Numbered from the stretch's first letter, positions 44,150 to 55,004 are shown. The stretch: 64,000 nucleotides of DNA from Takakia lepidozioides (GCA_030704615.1 CM060733.1:24304001-24368000); one strand, 5' to 3'. Notes: generated by a model not told the origin, from the sequence alone. Numbers and translations are program-made.

Positions 44150-46930
44150 TCACCAGTAATCCCCACAAGAACAAACCCCATCTTCGAAGTGGTGAAAGCG
44201 GTTAGCGTCCCGAACAACAATTGCTCGACCAACTATCTTTGAGATGAACTTGGTGGCGGTGTGGCAGTCACCACACACCCGAAGATTCTTGACGAGACGG
44301 AGAGGCGTCCCAGGGGAGGTGCTGATCAGCCCAAAAGCAATGGCCAGCTTCTCACTGTGATGGCAGAGAGAAGATTCCTTTTGCTCCTCCCCGACATCAT
44401 GCAATACAAAGCGCGTGTCAGGCACATACCCTGCCTCCTTCATCTGCCCAGACAATCTTCTCAGCTCACCATGAATTTCCTCAATTTTTGGATGCAATTT
44501 CTCATCTACAACAAAGGTGTGCACCCTGTTGCCAACCTCAATGCGGCAGCGACCTGGCTCCTTTCTAACCCCTCTGACCTTCATCATTTTTCTCACCTTT
44601 GCACTATCGCCCCACCTGCCAGCTGCAGCATAGATGTTTGATAGCAACACATAAGTCGCAGCGTCCTGTTCATCCGACTTGAGAATAGATGTTGCCACAC
44701 GTTCAGCCATCTCCACATTGCAATGGATTCTGCAGGCACCAAGCAAGGCCCTCCACACCACAGCATTTGGTTTTATTGACATTTTGTTAATGAAGTCCTC
44801 TGCCTCATCCAATCGCCCTGCACGGCCAAGAAGGTCCACCATGCAGCCAAAGTGCTCCAGTGTAGGAGTGATACCATGATCTTCACTCAGGGAGTCAAAG
44901 TAGTATCTGCCTTCATCCACCAAGCCAGCATGGCTACATGCAGAGAGAACACATAGAAAAGTGATACTGTCCAGCTTCAAGCCTTTCACTTGCATTTCGT
45001 CCAATAGTTGCAGGGCCTCCGTATCACAACCATGCTGGGCATATCCTGCGGTCATCGCGTTCCAGGACACCACATTTCGTTCGGCCATATGGTCAAACAC
45101 TCTCTTTGCATCTTCGATGCTGCCACATTTTGCATACATGTCCAAGAGGGCAGTGTTCAGGACGACATCTGGTACAATTCCTGCTTTGATGATGTCACCA
45201 TGGAGCTCTTTGCCCTTTTCTAGGGCTGCGAGGCTCGCACACGCATTGCAAACGCAAACAAAGGTGACCTGGTCGGGCTTCACCCCTTCTTGCATCATTT
45301 GCTCATAGGTCTCCAAAGCCTCCATCCCACACCCATGCTGCGCATATCCTGCGATCATCGCAGTCCATGACACCACATCTCGTTCGGCCATATGGTCAAA
45401 CACTCCCTTTGCATCCTCAATATGCCCACATTTGGCATACATGTCCACCAGGGTATTGTTCAGAATGACATCTGTTACAATTCCAGCTTTGACGATGTCA
45501 CCATGGACCTCTTTGCCCTTTTCCAGAGCTGCCAGGCTTGCACATGCATTGCAAACGCAAATGAAGGTCACCTGGTCAGGCTTCACCCCTTCCCGCAACA
45601 TTTGTTCATAGGTCTCCAAAGCCTTTATGCCGCACCCCTGCTGTGCATATCCTGTGATCATCGCATTCCAGGAAACCACATTTCGTTCGGCCATATGGTC
45701 AAACACTCTCTTTGCATCCTTGATGCTCCCGCATTTGGTATACATTTTCATCAGGGCAGTGTTCAGAATGACATCTGGTATAATTCCAGCTTTGACAATG
45801 TTACCATGGACCTCTTTGCCCTTTTCCAGGGCTGCGAGGCTCGCACACGCATTGCAAACACAAACGAATGTGACCCGGTCAGGCTTCACCCCTTCTCGCA
45901 TCATTTGCTCATAGGTCTCCATAGCCTCCATTCCACACCCCTGCTGAGTATATCCTGTGATCATAGCATTCCATGACACCACATCTCGTTCAACCATTTC
46001 GTCAAACACTCCCTTTGCATCCTCGATGCTGCCACATTTGGCATACATGTCCACCAGGGTATTGTTCAGAATGACATCCTGTACAATTCCGGCTTTGACA
46101 ATGTCACCATGGACCTCTTTGCCCTTTTCCAGGTCTCCGAGGCTTGCACATGCATTGCAAACACAAACCAATGTAATGTGGTCGGGCTTCACCCCGTCCT
46201 GTATCATTTGCTCATAGGTCTCCAAAGCCTCAATCCCATACCCGTGCTGGGCATATCCTGCGATCATCGCATTCCATGACACCACGTCTCGTTCAGCCAT
46301 AGTGTCGAACAAACCCCTTGCATACTCGATGCTCCCACATTTGACATACATTTTCATTAGGGCCGTGTTCAGAATGACATCTGGTACAATTCCAGCTTTG
46401 ACGATGTCACAATGGAGCTCTCTGCTCTTCTCCAGGTCTGCCAGGCTCGCAAAAGCATTGCAAACACAAACAAACGTGATGTGGTTGGGCTTCACTCCTT
46501 CCTGCATCATTTGCTCATATGTCTCCAAGGCATTCTTACCATACCCATGCTTGGTAAATCCTGCCATCATTATATTCCACGTGATCAAATCTCGTTCAGG
46601 CATTTTGTTGAACACCTGGTGTGCATCCACAATGCTCCCACACTTAACATACATGTTGACAAGGGTGTTGTGCAGAAAAACGTTTGGCTTGAATCCACTT
46701 TGGATAATGTGAGCATGCACCTGCTTTCCCGCCTCCAGGCCTTTCATCTTGATGCATGTATGCAAGAGACAGACATAAGCATCTGAATCTGCTGAAATGC
46801 CTCCTTGGTTTAATGTCTGTAGAGCCTCTTTCAGTCGCCCTGCCTCACATAGCAACCTCACATACCCAGAAATGCCAGAAGAGGCATTGAGGACTCCCTC
46901 TCTTGGTCCTCTTTTGGAAGCTGTGGTCAT
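44150..46930 (-). CDS. PLS-DYW pentatricopeptide repeat protein (organellar C-to-U RNA editing factor)
   Basis: Intact frame of 926 aa from the ATG at 46930. The frame stays open upstream to about 47094, but without an ATG. After a short leader, PLS triplets run from about residue 25 to 690, followed by E/E+ (DEAEDFINKMSIKPNAVVWR, YVLLSNIYAAAGRW) and a complete DYW domain. The DYW part has an unusual PGRCRIEV in place of the common PG-C-x-W-IEV, the zinc/catalytic HHSEKLAIAFGLI, a CGDCHTATKF cysteine pair and the terminal CGDYW. Such proteins bind one RNA base per repeat and deaminate a neighbouring cytidine in plastids or mitochondria. The single exon and reading sense are typical of the family. 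Strong repeat homogeneity suggests recent internal duplication. Confidence 0.93.
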   Translation of the reverse strand: MTTASKRGPREGVLNASSGISGYVRLLCEAGRLKEALQTLNQGGISADSDAYVCLLHTCIKMKGLEAGKQVHAHIIQSGFKPNVFLHNTLVNMYVKCGSIVDAHQVFNKMPERDLITWNIMMAGFTKHGYGKNALETYEQMMQEGVKPNHITFVCVCNAFASLADLEKSRELHCDIVKAGIVPDVILNTALMKMYVKCGSIEYARGLFDTMAERDVVSWNAMIAGYAQHGYGIEALETYEQMIQDGVKPDHITLVCVCNACASLGDLEKGKEVHGDIVKAGIVQDVILNNTLVDMYAKCGSIEDAKGVFDEMVERDVVSWNAMITGYTQQGCGMEAMETYEQMMREGVKPDRVTFVCVCNACASLAALEKGKEVHGNIVKAGIIPDVILNTALMKMYTKCGSIKDAKRVFDHMAERNVVSWNAMITGYAQQGCGIKALETYEQMLREGVKPDQVTFICVCNACASLAALEKGKEVHGDIVKAGIVTDVILNNTLVDMYAKCGHIEDAKGVFDHMAERDVVSWTAMIAGYAQHGCGMEALETYEQMMQEGVKPDQVTFVCVCNACASLAALEKGKELHGDIIKAGIVPDVVLNTALLDMYAKCGSIEDAKRVFDHMAERNVVSWNAMTAGYAQHGCDTEALQLLDEMQVKGLKLDSITFLCVLSACSHAGLVDEGRYYFDSLSEDHGITPTLEHFGCMVDLLGRAGRLDEAEDFINKMSIKPNAVVWRALLGACRIHCNVEMAERVATSILKSDEQDAATYVLLSNIYAAAGRWGDSAKVRKMMKVRGVRKEPGRCRIEVGNRVHTFVVDEKLHPKIEEIHGELRRLSGQMKEAGYVPDTRFVLHDVGEEQKESSLCHHSEKLAIAFGLISTSPGTPLRLVKNLRVCGDCHTATKFISKIVGRAIVVRDANRFHHFEDGVCSCGDYW
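45000..46560 (-). repeat. Near-identical tandem PPR triplets, about 303 bp each
   Basis: About five consecutive triplet units of 101 codons share long identical stretches, such as the DNA for NACASLAALEKGKEVHGDIV and VETYEQM-type helices. Units are more alike to each other than PPR triplets usually are, which points to recent unequal exchange or conversion. Confidence 0.8.
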
Positions 46931-47559
46931 GGTGGAGGTGCCTGATTTTGTCAACTGTGCCACTGCTGCTGCTTCCAGTTGACCATCTACCCGTGAAGGA
47001 TTCTTGCGGCTATCGATCCACAGGGAATCGCAGGGAATCTTGTGCTTCAAATCCAGCCCTCTCAGATGAATCTGGACCCAGACTCCATTCAGCTATCCTT
47101 GCCTCTCCAGCAATAAAGCATAGATCCTTGCCTTGCTGCTAGCAGCTGACAATGACAGACTAAATTTTTTCTAGCAAACACCCAATCCCTAGTTATCACA
47201 CACAAGCTATATGCTGGATTGCTCCCAAAAGTTTAAAAATGTGCTGGGGAAGAGAGGGGATGACATTCCAAGAAACCTTCGCGATGCCTCTTGTTGGCTG
47301 CGTCTCATTGTAATTTAACAGGCATTCACCTTTTTGCCTCCATCGTCCCACCATTGACTGGGGTCCAAAAAATATTCCTTCCAATGCTTCTCCTCATCTC
47401 TGTTACATGTTGTTGCATATTTTCCTGTTACCACATTGACAGTAACATGTCAAAATCACTCCAAACCACCATAGATCCACCCGACGAGCTAGCCTGGAGA
47501 ATGCAACATGAGAAATTAAGGACGATTCTGATAGGAGGGAAAAACAGGCCAAAACGTGT

Positions 47560-47760
47560 GGAAGAAGGTGCACTTACCACATGGTCGTTGACCTTGTGTC
47601 ATGAAAGCAGCTAGCTTTTTTTTCACCCAAGGAGGATTCAACCAACCATGAATCCAAAGGACCTCTCTTGTGAACTGCTTGTGTATGTAGTTGGGTGAGC
47701 TGGGATTGGTCTGTGAAAACCACCACAGTGCAGCTGAATAGATGTTAACACGGCCTCCTA
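47560..47760 (-). pseudogene. Relic of a PPR gene leader region
   Basis: Minus-strand sequence near 47600-47745 reads SAALWWFSQTNPSSPN and later LNPPWVKKKLA. The leader of the PPR gene at 29.36 kb has SAAHWWYSQTCPRSPE and SNPPWVEAART in the same order, and DNA identity is visible around TGTCTGTGAA. No PPR repeats follow. It is a second, broken copy of the leader upstream of the intact gene, which has its own degenerate leader at about 46950-47110. Confidence 0.65.
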
Positions 47761-47884
47761 AGACCAAGCTGACCCTCCCAAGAACCTTGTAAACACCAGA
47801 GAAAAGAGCAAATCGTGATATCGACATGAAGAGCCCACTTTTGCACAACGGACAAACTGCTTCACATTGTACACTAAGAGAGCC

Positions 47885-48430
47885 ACACCTTGCCCTTGCG
47901 GCTGTCCCACCATGAAGGATCTTTAAAAAACTCAAGCCAGCGTTGCTCCATGCTCCACGCTAGACCTTCGTGCCCGAACTCCAACAGCATCAACACTTTG
48001 ACAGGTTCCTTTATGGAGGAGTGCTTCAACGACATTCAAGCAAGTCACTTTGGGCTCCATTCAACTATACACAATGAGGAACATTTATCAACATGCCGAA
48101 AGTACATTCGTTTCTGCTGAATTGCTCAAAAGAAAATTCCAAACCTGGATCCTACGACACATGCAACACAACGAGCCCAAGAAAGGAGACAGCATTATCA
48201 CCTAATTTGAATGGCATCCCTGAAGGTTGGCGAGGCACCACGGCGATCACAAGCAAGGGACTCCGTCCTCTGCGCATTGCCAGGGGGGATGCCGCTTTCA
48301 GCTCCATAGCCCAGCCCGTTAATTCGCTGCAGGTCGCAAGGCATCTTCCATGATCGAAGCAAGAGGACAAGGCCTTGGGTATGGAGTCGGCATGCGCTGT
48401 CAAGAGAAGGCCTGAAGACGCTGCCATCCC
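47885..48430 (-). pseudogene. Possible organellar single-strand DNA-binding (OSB-like) gene relic
   Basis: An ATG at 48427 (minus) opens a Ser/Ala/Leu-rich stretch beginning MAASSGLLLTAHADSIPKAL, like a plastid targeting peptide. Downstream, at about 47885-47980, the minus strand reads MEQRWLEFFKDPSWWDSRKG, then KVWLS and a stop. W-x2-FF-x-DP-x-WWD-x-R-x-x-K resembles the PDF motif of plant OSB proteins. The intervening OB-fold is not readable. Assignment is tentative. Confidence 0.35.
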
Positions 48431-48937
48431 CGCCCGTGAGTGAGAAAGAGGCACAAGCTATTTTCTGGTCGTGCTGCTTCCAGCGCCGATGCCACAACGA
48501 TTGCAACATCAGGCTCCTCTGGATGTTAAGTTAGTTGGGCTAATGTACAGTATGCTGATAGCATGATTAGCTAGTTTGAAAGCCATAAATTTAGGTTTAT
48601 GGTCGCTCTAGTATGCTTCCCCAACACCGGATATGCATGGTTGATTTGGGGCATTTGTCCAAATGTGGTCCAATTGTGAACAGTAGATTGTAATAGCTTT
48701 GGTGAATTGCAATTCCATGTGGTACAATATCATGAATTGTTTCAATTGATTTGTTGATGAATCATGTTGCAAAATACCTCCTATAATGATGGACAAAAAT
48801 GAGGGATTTTATTGATAATAGCTTACAAACAAGATTAAAAAATTAGTTGATGAAAGAAATGGAGGTTTATATATTGCGACAATATGTATAGCTCTTCTTG
48901 TTTGTATCTTGAAAGTTGCTGCTATGTATTCAGCACT

Positions 48938-49003
48938 GAGATGTGAGATGTGAGATGTGAGATGTGAGATGTGAGATGTGAGATTTGAGATGTGATGTGA
49001 GAT
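48938..49003. repeat. 7-bp microsatellite GAGATGT
   Basis: About nine copies of GAGATGT with two variants near the right end. Confidence 0.95.
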
Positions 49004-49394
49004 TTCATGTGTTGATAATGTTGTATATTTATCATATAAGATTGCCTCTCATTTTAGATTAACAGCGTCTTGAATGAATCGCGGGGCCACACGTTACTGT
49101 AAGATCATTGTACATTGTACCATGACTAGCCACATATGAATATTTAGAAGAATAGATGAAACAATCTATGTTTGAAGTTGTAGGTATGAAATGTGTTTCA
49201 TTTAAACATAGACTATGACTTGATTGCAATTTATGGTCAATAGAAACATCTTCTTTATGCAGGGATAGTGACCTAGTCTTGGTAGATTGTACAAGTACAT
49301 GAGATTGTACATATGTTTCTAGCATTGGAATTGATAGTTCCCATCGCGCTGAGCACTTAAACATACGTTTCGTCGGCAACACGTCAACACGAAA

Positions 49395-51250
49395 GTTTTG
49401 TAAAGGCATCAATAGGTATAAAGTTCTCTTAATGTCGGATACGCGAGAGAGTTGTGTTACACCAATTGGATCAGAAACTAGATAATCTAAAGTTAAATCT
49501 TGTGAAGAATGTATAGTTCAAGCTGCCCCTAATTGAATTGGAAATTGTGCTCTAATAATTAAATGAGATGAATTAGGCGCTATTTGAATTTCTTTGGAAA
49601 TTGGTTCAATTGGAGTCCAATCCGGATTTATTTCTGAATTATATAAATGCATATTTTTTGCATGAGCAGCCCGGCCAGAATTTGTATTGTTAAATTGTAA
49701 TGGGGGTGGAGTTTGTTACAATCTAAAACATATCTGAATATACCATCAGCACCATTAACAAGGCCATCATGTGTTACAATTTCCAACACATCCTTTTATT
49801 AACATCTCTTTTTTTACATTAATGGTTGTGTGCAAACTAGTGTTGTGCGGATATTTGATTCAGCCTCAAACTCCGGCGGTCCCAACCCGGATATATACAT
49901 GTGGATCTGCCTGAGGTCAAAAAATCAAATACCCGCCTCCGATAAGAACCGCCGGATCTGAAAATATGGGATAATCGGATCCGGTTGAGAACCGGTGATT
50001 TTTTTTTTTTTAAATTGATTTGCACCGGAACTAGTGGCAAAAAGAAGCAGGTTATGAACCCATATATCCGGCATTGAAAACCGGAGATTATAATCTGAAT
50101 AATAGCCGGTTATTCGTTCACTTAACATAAAGTAGGCGGGCCATAGTCATGAGTTGGCTTGTCTTCATTTCATTTCTACTCATCACGTGTTCAAAGGGGC
50201 ACGTTTCAGAGGAGCGTGCCATTTCATTAGTATATCTAATACATTAGATTTTTAGTTTGGGTTATTTTATGTTATTAAAATAAAATTAGATTTGTTTGAT
50301 AACCGAATACTAAACCGCCGGAGGCCATCCGGATATAAACTCCATTTGTCCATAACCGCATAGGGTTAAATTTTGTATTTGTTGCCAACCGGCAGGATAT
50401 CAGAAACGGAAAAGCTCCGGAACCAGAGGATGTGAACACAAAGTTAAAGTTAAACATCTGTAACCGGCTGATATTAAAAAAATCAAATAACCGCACAACA
50501 CTGGTGCAAACCTACAATGTTAGATACATTCTTAAGGACTTTAAAACTAGCAAGACATGTATCATGGTATTTATCAATAGCCTCAAAAACATATACACAT
50601 CCAGGAGTTTGTTCAAATGCTCATTGATTATGAACAAGCATTAATTTGTTTGTAATATATAGATGTAAAAATGTCGGATCATCGAGGAGAGCACGACAAC
50701 ATTGTTAATCGATTATATCAATGTCGTTTTGCGTTGTTGTTGCTGTCAATCAAAGGCGATTTGATACATCAATGAATGGTATATCAGATTGACGCATGAC
50801 TAGTTTCAATTCATAACATTTGATATTCTTACGCCAAAAATTAAGACCTAGTGCATCTGGATTTTTTTTTCCCTTTGAAAATCCATGTGTCTCGTACCGG
50901 AGGTGCTTGATAAGAATTTCAGGTAATAATAACATCACGGTTGCCAAAAATAATGGCTATGGATCCGTTTGAGTGATCGTAGCTTTAAATTTACGAATGT
51001 AAGTATTTTAGTTCCGATATGAGAAACTTCATGTGACACTATAAGCTGCAACTGGGCATATGATTTCGTTAAAACATATCCAATTGTTCAGAACTTCGTG
51101 ATCAAAATTCTTTACAGTTAATTCTAAGGCCAGAATGTAAAGTTGTTTTTTTTCTCGTATAGGCGATCAATATTGTTTTTCTCATGAATGGATCAGCTTA
51201 AGAATGTTTATTGTGTATTCTAAGCAAACCCTATGTAAGAAGCCACAAAG
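49395..51250 (-). pseudogene. Helitron-type PIF1-like helicase relic, split by a hAT element
   Basis: On the minus strand the order is that of the helicase half of a Helitron transposase. SHEVSHIGTKILTFVNLKLR comes first (Walker-B region, where ideal proteins read DE-x-S-M). YELKLVMRQSDIPFIDVSNR follows near 50770-50830, then THDGLVNGADGIFRYVLD near 49720, and FPIQLGAA, TIHSSQDLTLD and DPIGVTQLSR near 49440-49530. Several stops interrupt it, for example the TGA after QLGAA, where Arg is expected. A 666-bp hAT element sits between the last two regions. Walker A, the Rep nuclease and the Helitron ends were not found. Clearly dead. Confidence 0.8.
49838..50503. mobile_element. Non-autonomous hAT element with perfect 8-bp target duplication
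   Basis: The element starts TAGTGTTGTGCGG and ends with the inverted CCGCACAACACTG. The inverted repeats extend over about 24 bp with two mismatches. GTGCAAAC is duplicated exactly at 49830-49837 and 50504-50511. An 8-bp duplication and a (C/T)AGTG end are diagnostic of the hAT superfamily. It encodes no transposase. It interrupts the helicase relic, so it arrived later than the Helitron-derived sequence. Confidence 0.92.
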
Positions 51251-51309
51251 AAAAAGTTTTTCGAGTCTCTGCTCCTCCAATCATAAATAAGAGAAGAGGT
51301 TTGTTAGGA

Positions 51310-51326
51310 TATATATATATATATTT
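51310..51326. repeat. (TA)n microsatellite
   Basis: Alternating TA in AT-rich DNA; a similar run occurs at about 63395-63415. Confidence 0.9.
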
Positions 51327-51540
51327 TTATACATGCAATCATCAAAAATTGCACGTCGTTCTCTATTTAGTTTACGCGATTGTGCATAAATTCAATAGAT
51401 AGCCAAATATTATGAGATGAAGTAGAAATGTTTGAATCTGGTGTTGTATTTGAGAGTCCAATTTACGGACCTAAATAAAATTCTTTAGTTATATCATAAA
51501 ATTATACTCCAGTACGAGTTGGGAAAAACCCGAACAGAAA

Positions 51541-51760
51541 GTGGAAGAAGACGAAGAATGTGCAGCTAAAAGATGGCATGGCAATGGGGAGTATTCATCA
51601 AAGAAAGAATCAATCAGGACATGAAGAAGGTTGTCTCGACGATGAAATGTTTATGAGAGAAGCCTTGAGCGAGGCTGGGGGAGGTTCCAGTGGGTGCTGT
51701 CCTTATTCATCGTGGTTCCGTCATAGCTCGATCGCACAACCGGTTAGTGGCTGGCTGATC
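51541..51760 (+). pseudogene. Fragment of plastid tRNA adenosine deaminase (TADA-like), frameshifted
   Basis: The plus strand reads LDDEMFMREALSEAG in one frame. From 51681 the next frame reads EVPVGAVLIHRGSVIARSHN, then RLV. Together these follow the amino end of the deaminase domain of plant TADA, which makes inosine at position 34 of plastid tRNA-Arg. A one-base change in the G run at 51677-51681 separates the frames. The catalytic H-A-E and P-C-x2-C segments are absent. It lies 300 bp from the helicase relic, so capture by a mobile element is plausible. Confidence 0.75.
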
Positions 51761-52899
51761 AAGGAGGTCGGTTTGTCTCTCACTTCTTTTCTGTCAATCT
51801 ATCAGTCCTGTTAATTGTGGTTCTCGTTGTCCATTGAGAAATCTTGTGTAGTACCAGATATGAGGCTGCGTATGTGAATTTGAACTTACGCTAAAGGCCA
51901 ATTCCATCTCAGTCCGTTCTCCCAAAGACATCAGAAGTCTGTGGGTTGGGTGCAGAGTCGAGGTAGACGGAGATCCCACAGCACATGCAGAGATGTTGTG
52001 CATTCGCAGCTGGCGACTGCTGGTATAGTTGCTCATACATCAGCATGCTGACATGACGCTCACGCCACGTCAGCGTGTGTGCAAGCTCACGCCATTACGT
52101 CGTTGAAGGAGGTGCAAGGAGGACGAGCCCGATCGTTGACAGAGAGAGCAAAAAACGGCTAAGTCCCTACTCTCCTCACCGCAACTTGCGGAACGATCTA
52201 CATCGCGCCCTTCCCTGAATCTCTTTTCTCTACTCTTTTTATCTTTTTCTATGCTTCATCAAAGCGTTTTAGTAATGACAATCTCCATGTTCTTGAATAG
52301 TTATATGTTTTGTGATAGTTTTATTTATATGTTATCATCAACATCATTAAAATTATCCATCTATATACTCATATTGTTAGTCTTTGCCAATTCGTGAGCT
52401 TTCGATTCTAAATCGATCCAATTAGAAGAATTGTGCATGTTAGTTGGAAGTTCAAATTTAAATTTTCTACGAATTAATGAAATTGAAGAATCATGAGCGA
52501 TATATGCATCATACTATGTTTGATATTGTTTTTTTTTTTAATTCTTCGTCTCCTACAAAAGGATGAAAAAGTACTAGTTGTTCCCTATAATAGTTTTCTG
52601 GATCTCGATGCATATTATAATGACCATATCGAACAATATGAGACTTTTGATCGTGGTTTAATATATTTTTCAAATTAAAATTTGTCACAAACCCAACAAG
52701 CTTAAATATTTTAATGAATATGGTTGTTCTATGTATTTGTCAATTACAAATGAACATTTAAATGTCCATGGAATCTTTATGATAATTTTTGTAATTCTTT
52801 ATTTGGTTTTTAATACAATGGCCCATTCTTTCATTGGTGGCGTATTTATGAACTTGAATGTTCAAGATGCATGGTATGAAGGTATTGACAATACAATAT
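51761..52899. other. AT-rich DNA, no gene seen
   Basis: A CACGTC/ACGTCA-rich patch at 52045-52100 recalls the leaders of the palindrome arrays. A minus-strand stretch at about 52380-52480 reads FELPTNMHNSSNWIDLESKA, then HELAK, coding-like but unassigned. Confidence 0.4.
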
Positions 52900-52915
52900 A
52901 AGCAGCCCAAGTTTG

Positions 52916-53940
52916 CACACATCACGTCGGTCACATCACGTCGGGTCGCGTCAAGACCGGCCGTTCAATGTGACCTACATCACGTCAGTTTTAGGGATAT
53001 ATTAGCAAATATATAGGGCAGGTTAAAAAGTGTCACTTCATCAGGCACGTCGTGTTCTGACAAACACGGGGCACATCGGCGGCAACTGCCAGAAATTGGC
53101 TGTCGGGCCTCGGCTGTAATTTTAAAAATAATAAATAAACAAAGAATGTGTGACTGTCCAAAAAATGTTGATAGCCTGTAAATTTTAAAATCAATAAATG
53201 TATATGGCCGCCGAAAATTGGTGATCATAGCAATTTATTCAACTTTAAAATAATTTGATTTTTTAAATATAAAAAAACTGCGACCACCGAATTATGGCGG
53301 TGGTTTTTAATTTAGTTTTTTTAAGTACGATCGCCGAATTTTGGCAGTCCTACCAATTTATTTTACAATAAATCAATTTAAAAAAACTATATTTAAATTA
53401 CATTATTATTAAATTTAAAAAATAACAGACAAATTATGGCAATCACTTATAAATTTGTTTAAATAAAATAGTTACGACAAAAATAAAATTGATGGTTGCA
53501 TCGAATTATTTTTTAATTGAATAAAAATAATACTATTATTTTATAAATATATTATTGTTTCATTTCAGTGGTCGTTTTTAATTGTTGTATTAAAAACAGG
53601 TGTGATCGCCGAGATTTGGCGGTCATTTATTTTTAGAAGCGACCGCCAAGATTCAGCGGTCGCAGATATTATTTTAAGCTCTTAAGAATATCATTTAGAA
53701 AATTTAAATAAAAACTGCGATCATCGAATTCTGGGCTTGTTTTTTTCTTAAAACAATTGGTGTGACCACCAAAATTCGGCGATCGCAACTACTTTAGAAA
53801 AAAAAAAATATGAATGACTGCTGAATTTTGTTGGTCGCTGCTAATTTTTATTCTAAAAAATAGGTGTGACCATCAGAATTCAGCGTTTTTGGAAATAAAA
53901 AGAATGTACGACCGCCAAAAACTCAGCGATCACACCGAAT
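52916..53940. repeat. Palindrome array A with CpG-rich leader
   Basis: The leader (52916-52995) contains several CACGTC/CGTCG motifs and ends CACGTCAGTTTTAGG. From about 53200 palindromes recur, for example at 53279-53309, 53328-53355, 53598-53630, 53639-53666, 53759-53789 and 53907-53937. Half-sites resemble GCGACCGCC and the usual core is GAATT-like (CCGAATTATGG, CCGAATTTTGG). Spacers are AT-rich, 20-60 bp. Confidence 0.75.
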
Positions 53941-54009
53941 TAAAAATAAATAAAAATAGATGCGACAATATATCTTCTAATATAAAATAAAATATAGTCA
54001 ATTTTACCT

Positions 54010-54480
54010 CGACTGTCACACAATGAAGCAATAATTGGCATATTTTTAAATCGTCGGCGTAAATACAAATTATTTCCATATTTATCTGGAAATGTTTGTG
54101 TTTACAATATTTTCACATCTCTACTTCTGTTCTCACTACAATCTATGTGGAATTATTACAGTTTAGGAGATGGATCCACCACGAGCTTGTCCTACATAGA
54201 CAATGGGAGAAGTGCAACTAACTCCTACATCTAACTCTCTTCCATGAAGATGTTGTATCCCCAATTCATAGTTCATTCGTCTTCAAACTTGCATGACATA
54301 TGATTGTAAGTCTTGAAGGCGATATTGACAACAAAACCGTATAGGACATGCAAAATCACCGTCATTTGATATTCCTCGTCGATAGTGTACCCATAGTCGA
54401 GCCCTGTCAAATTCACCTTTATGCAATGATTATGTCATATCATGTGGTACTTCCAAACCTTATCTTGACCTACATATGAT
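54010..54480 (-). pseudogene. Unassigned coding relic next to array A
   Basis: The minus strand reads FDRARLWVHYRRGISNDGDF, then ACPIRFCCQYRLQDLQSYVM, a stop, then RRMNYELGIQHLHGRELDVG and further residues to a stop at about 54165. One frame persists for over 80 codons with a single stop. No family is recognised. Confidence 0.35.
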
Positions 54481-54737
54481 TCCAATTTCCAAGAATGAGA
54501 ACATATAGTCTTCACATGAGATAGAAGCAACAAAAAAAAAATTGCAAGAGAAAAATTCAAATATGATTCAAAGAGGATTGCAAGAGGAAGATTGAAATAT
54601 GATTGTTGTGAGGAATCAAGATTGAAAGACGATTGCAAAAGAATAGATAATGAACAATGATGTGCAATAACATGAATGCCAAAGTATCAGAACCTTAAGG
54701 ACTACAGGCAATGTCATAATAACTATGGAAGTAATGT

Positions 54738-54983
54738 ATGAATACATCTTTTTTATACAATCTAGGATGTATACGCACCCATATAGAACGTCTCCATAGT
54801 GACAATCTCTATTTCATCGAGATTACATGTGTGACATGTCACCGAGGCCCTAATGTTATACAGATTATATACTGTTATACACATAAACTGGGGATCTATT
54901 ATGTGAGTTTTGCACAATCTTCTAAAGACCTCGTTATTGTCTGACCGTTCGTCCATAGTGGACATGTTTATTTGCAGTTTCAC
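54738..54983. other. Opposed short frames, no gene assigned
   Basis: Two overlapping frames of about 70 codons on opposite strands show no domain. Sequence between relic and leader B is otherwise featureless. Confidence 0.3.
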
Positions 54984-55004
54984 AACCAGGGTATGAATCT
55001 AGAT

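Noticed and set aside
44261-46712. Plus-strand frames of 80-195 codons opposite the DYW PPR gene
   Set aside because: They are antisense shadows repeated with the PPR unit period.
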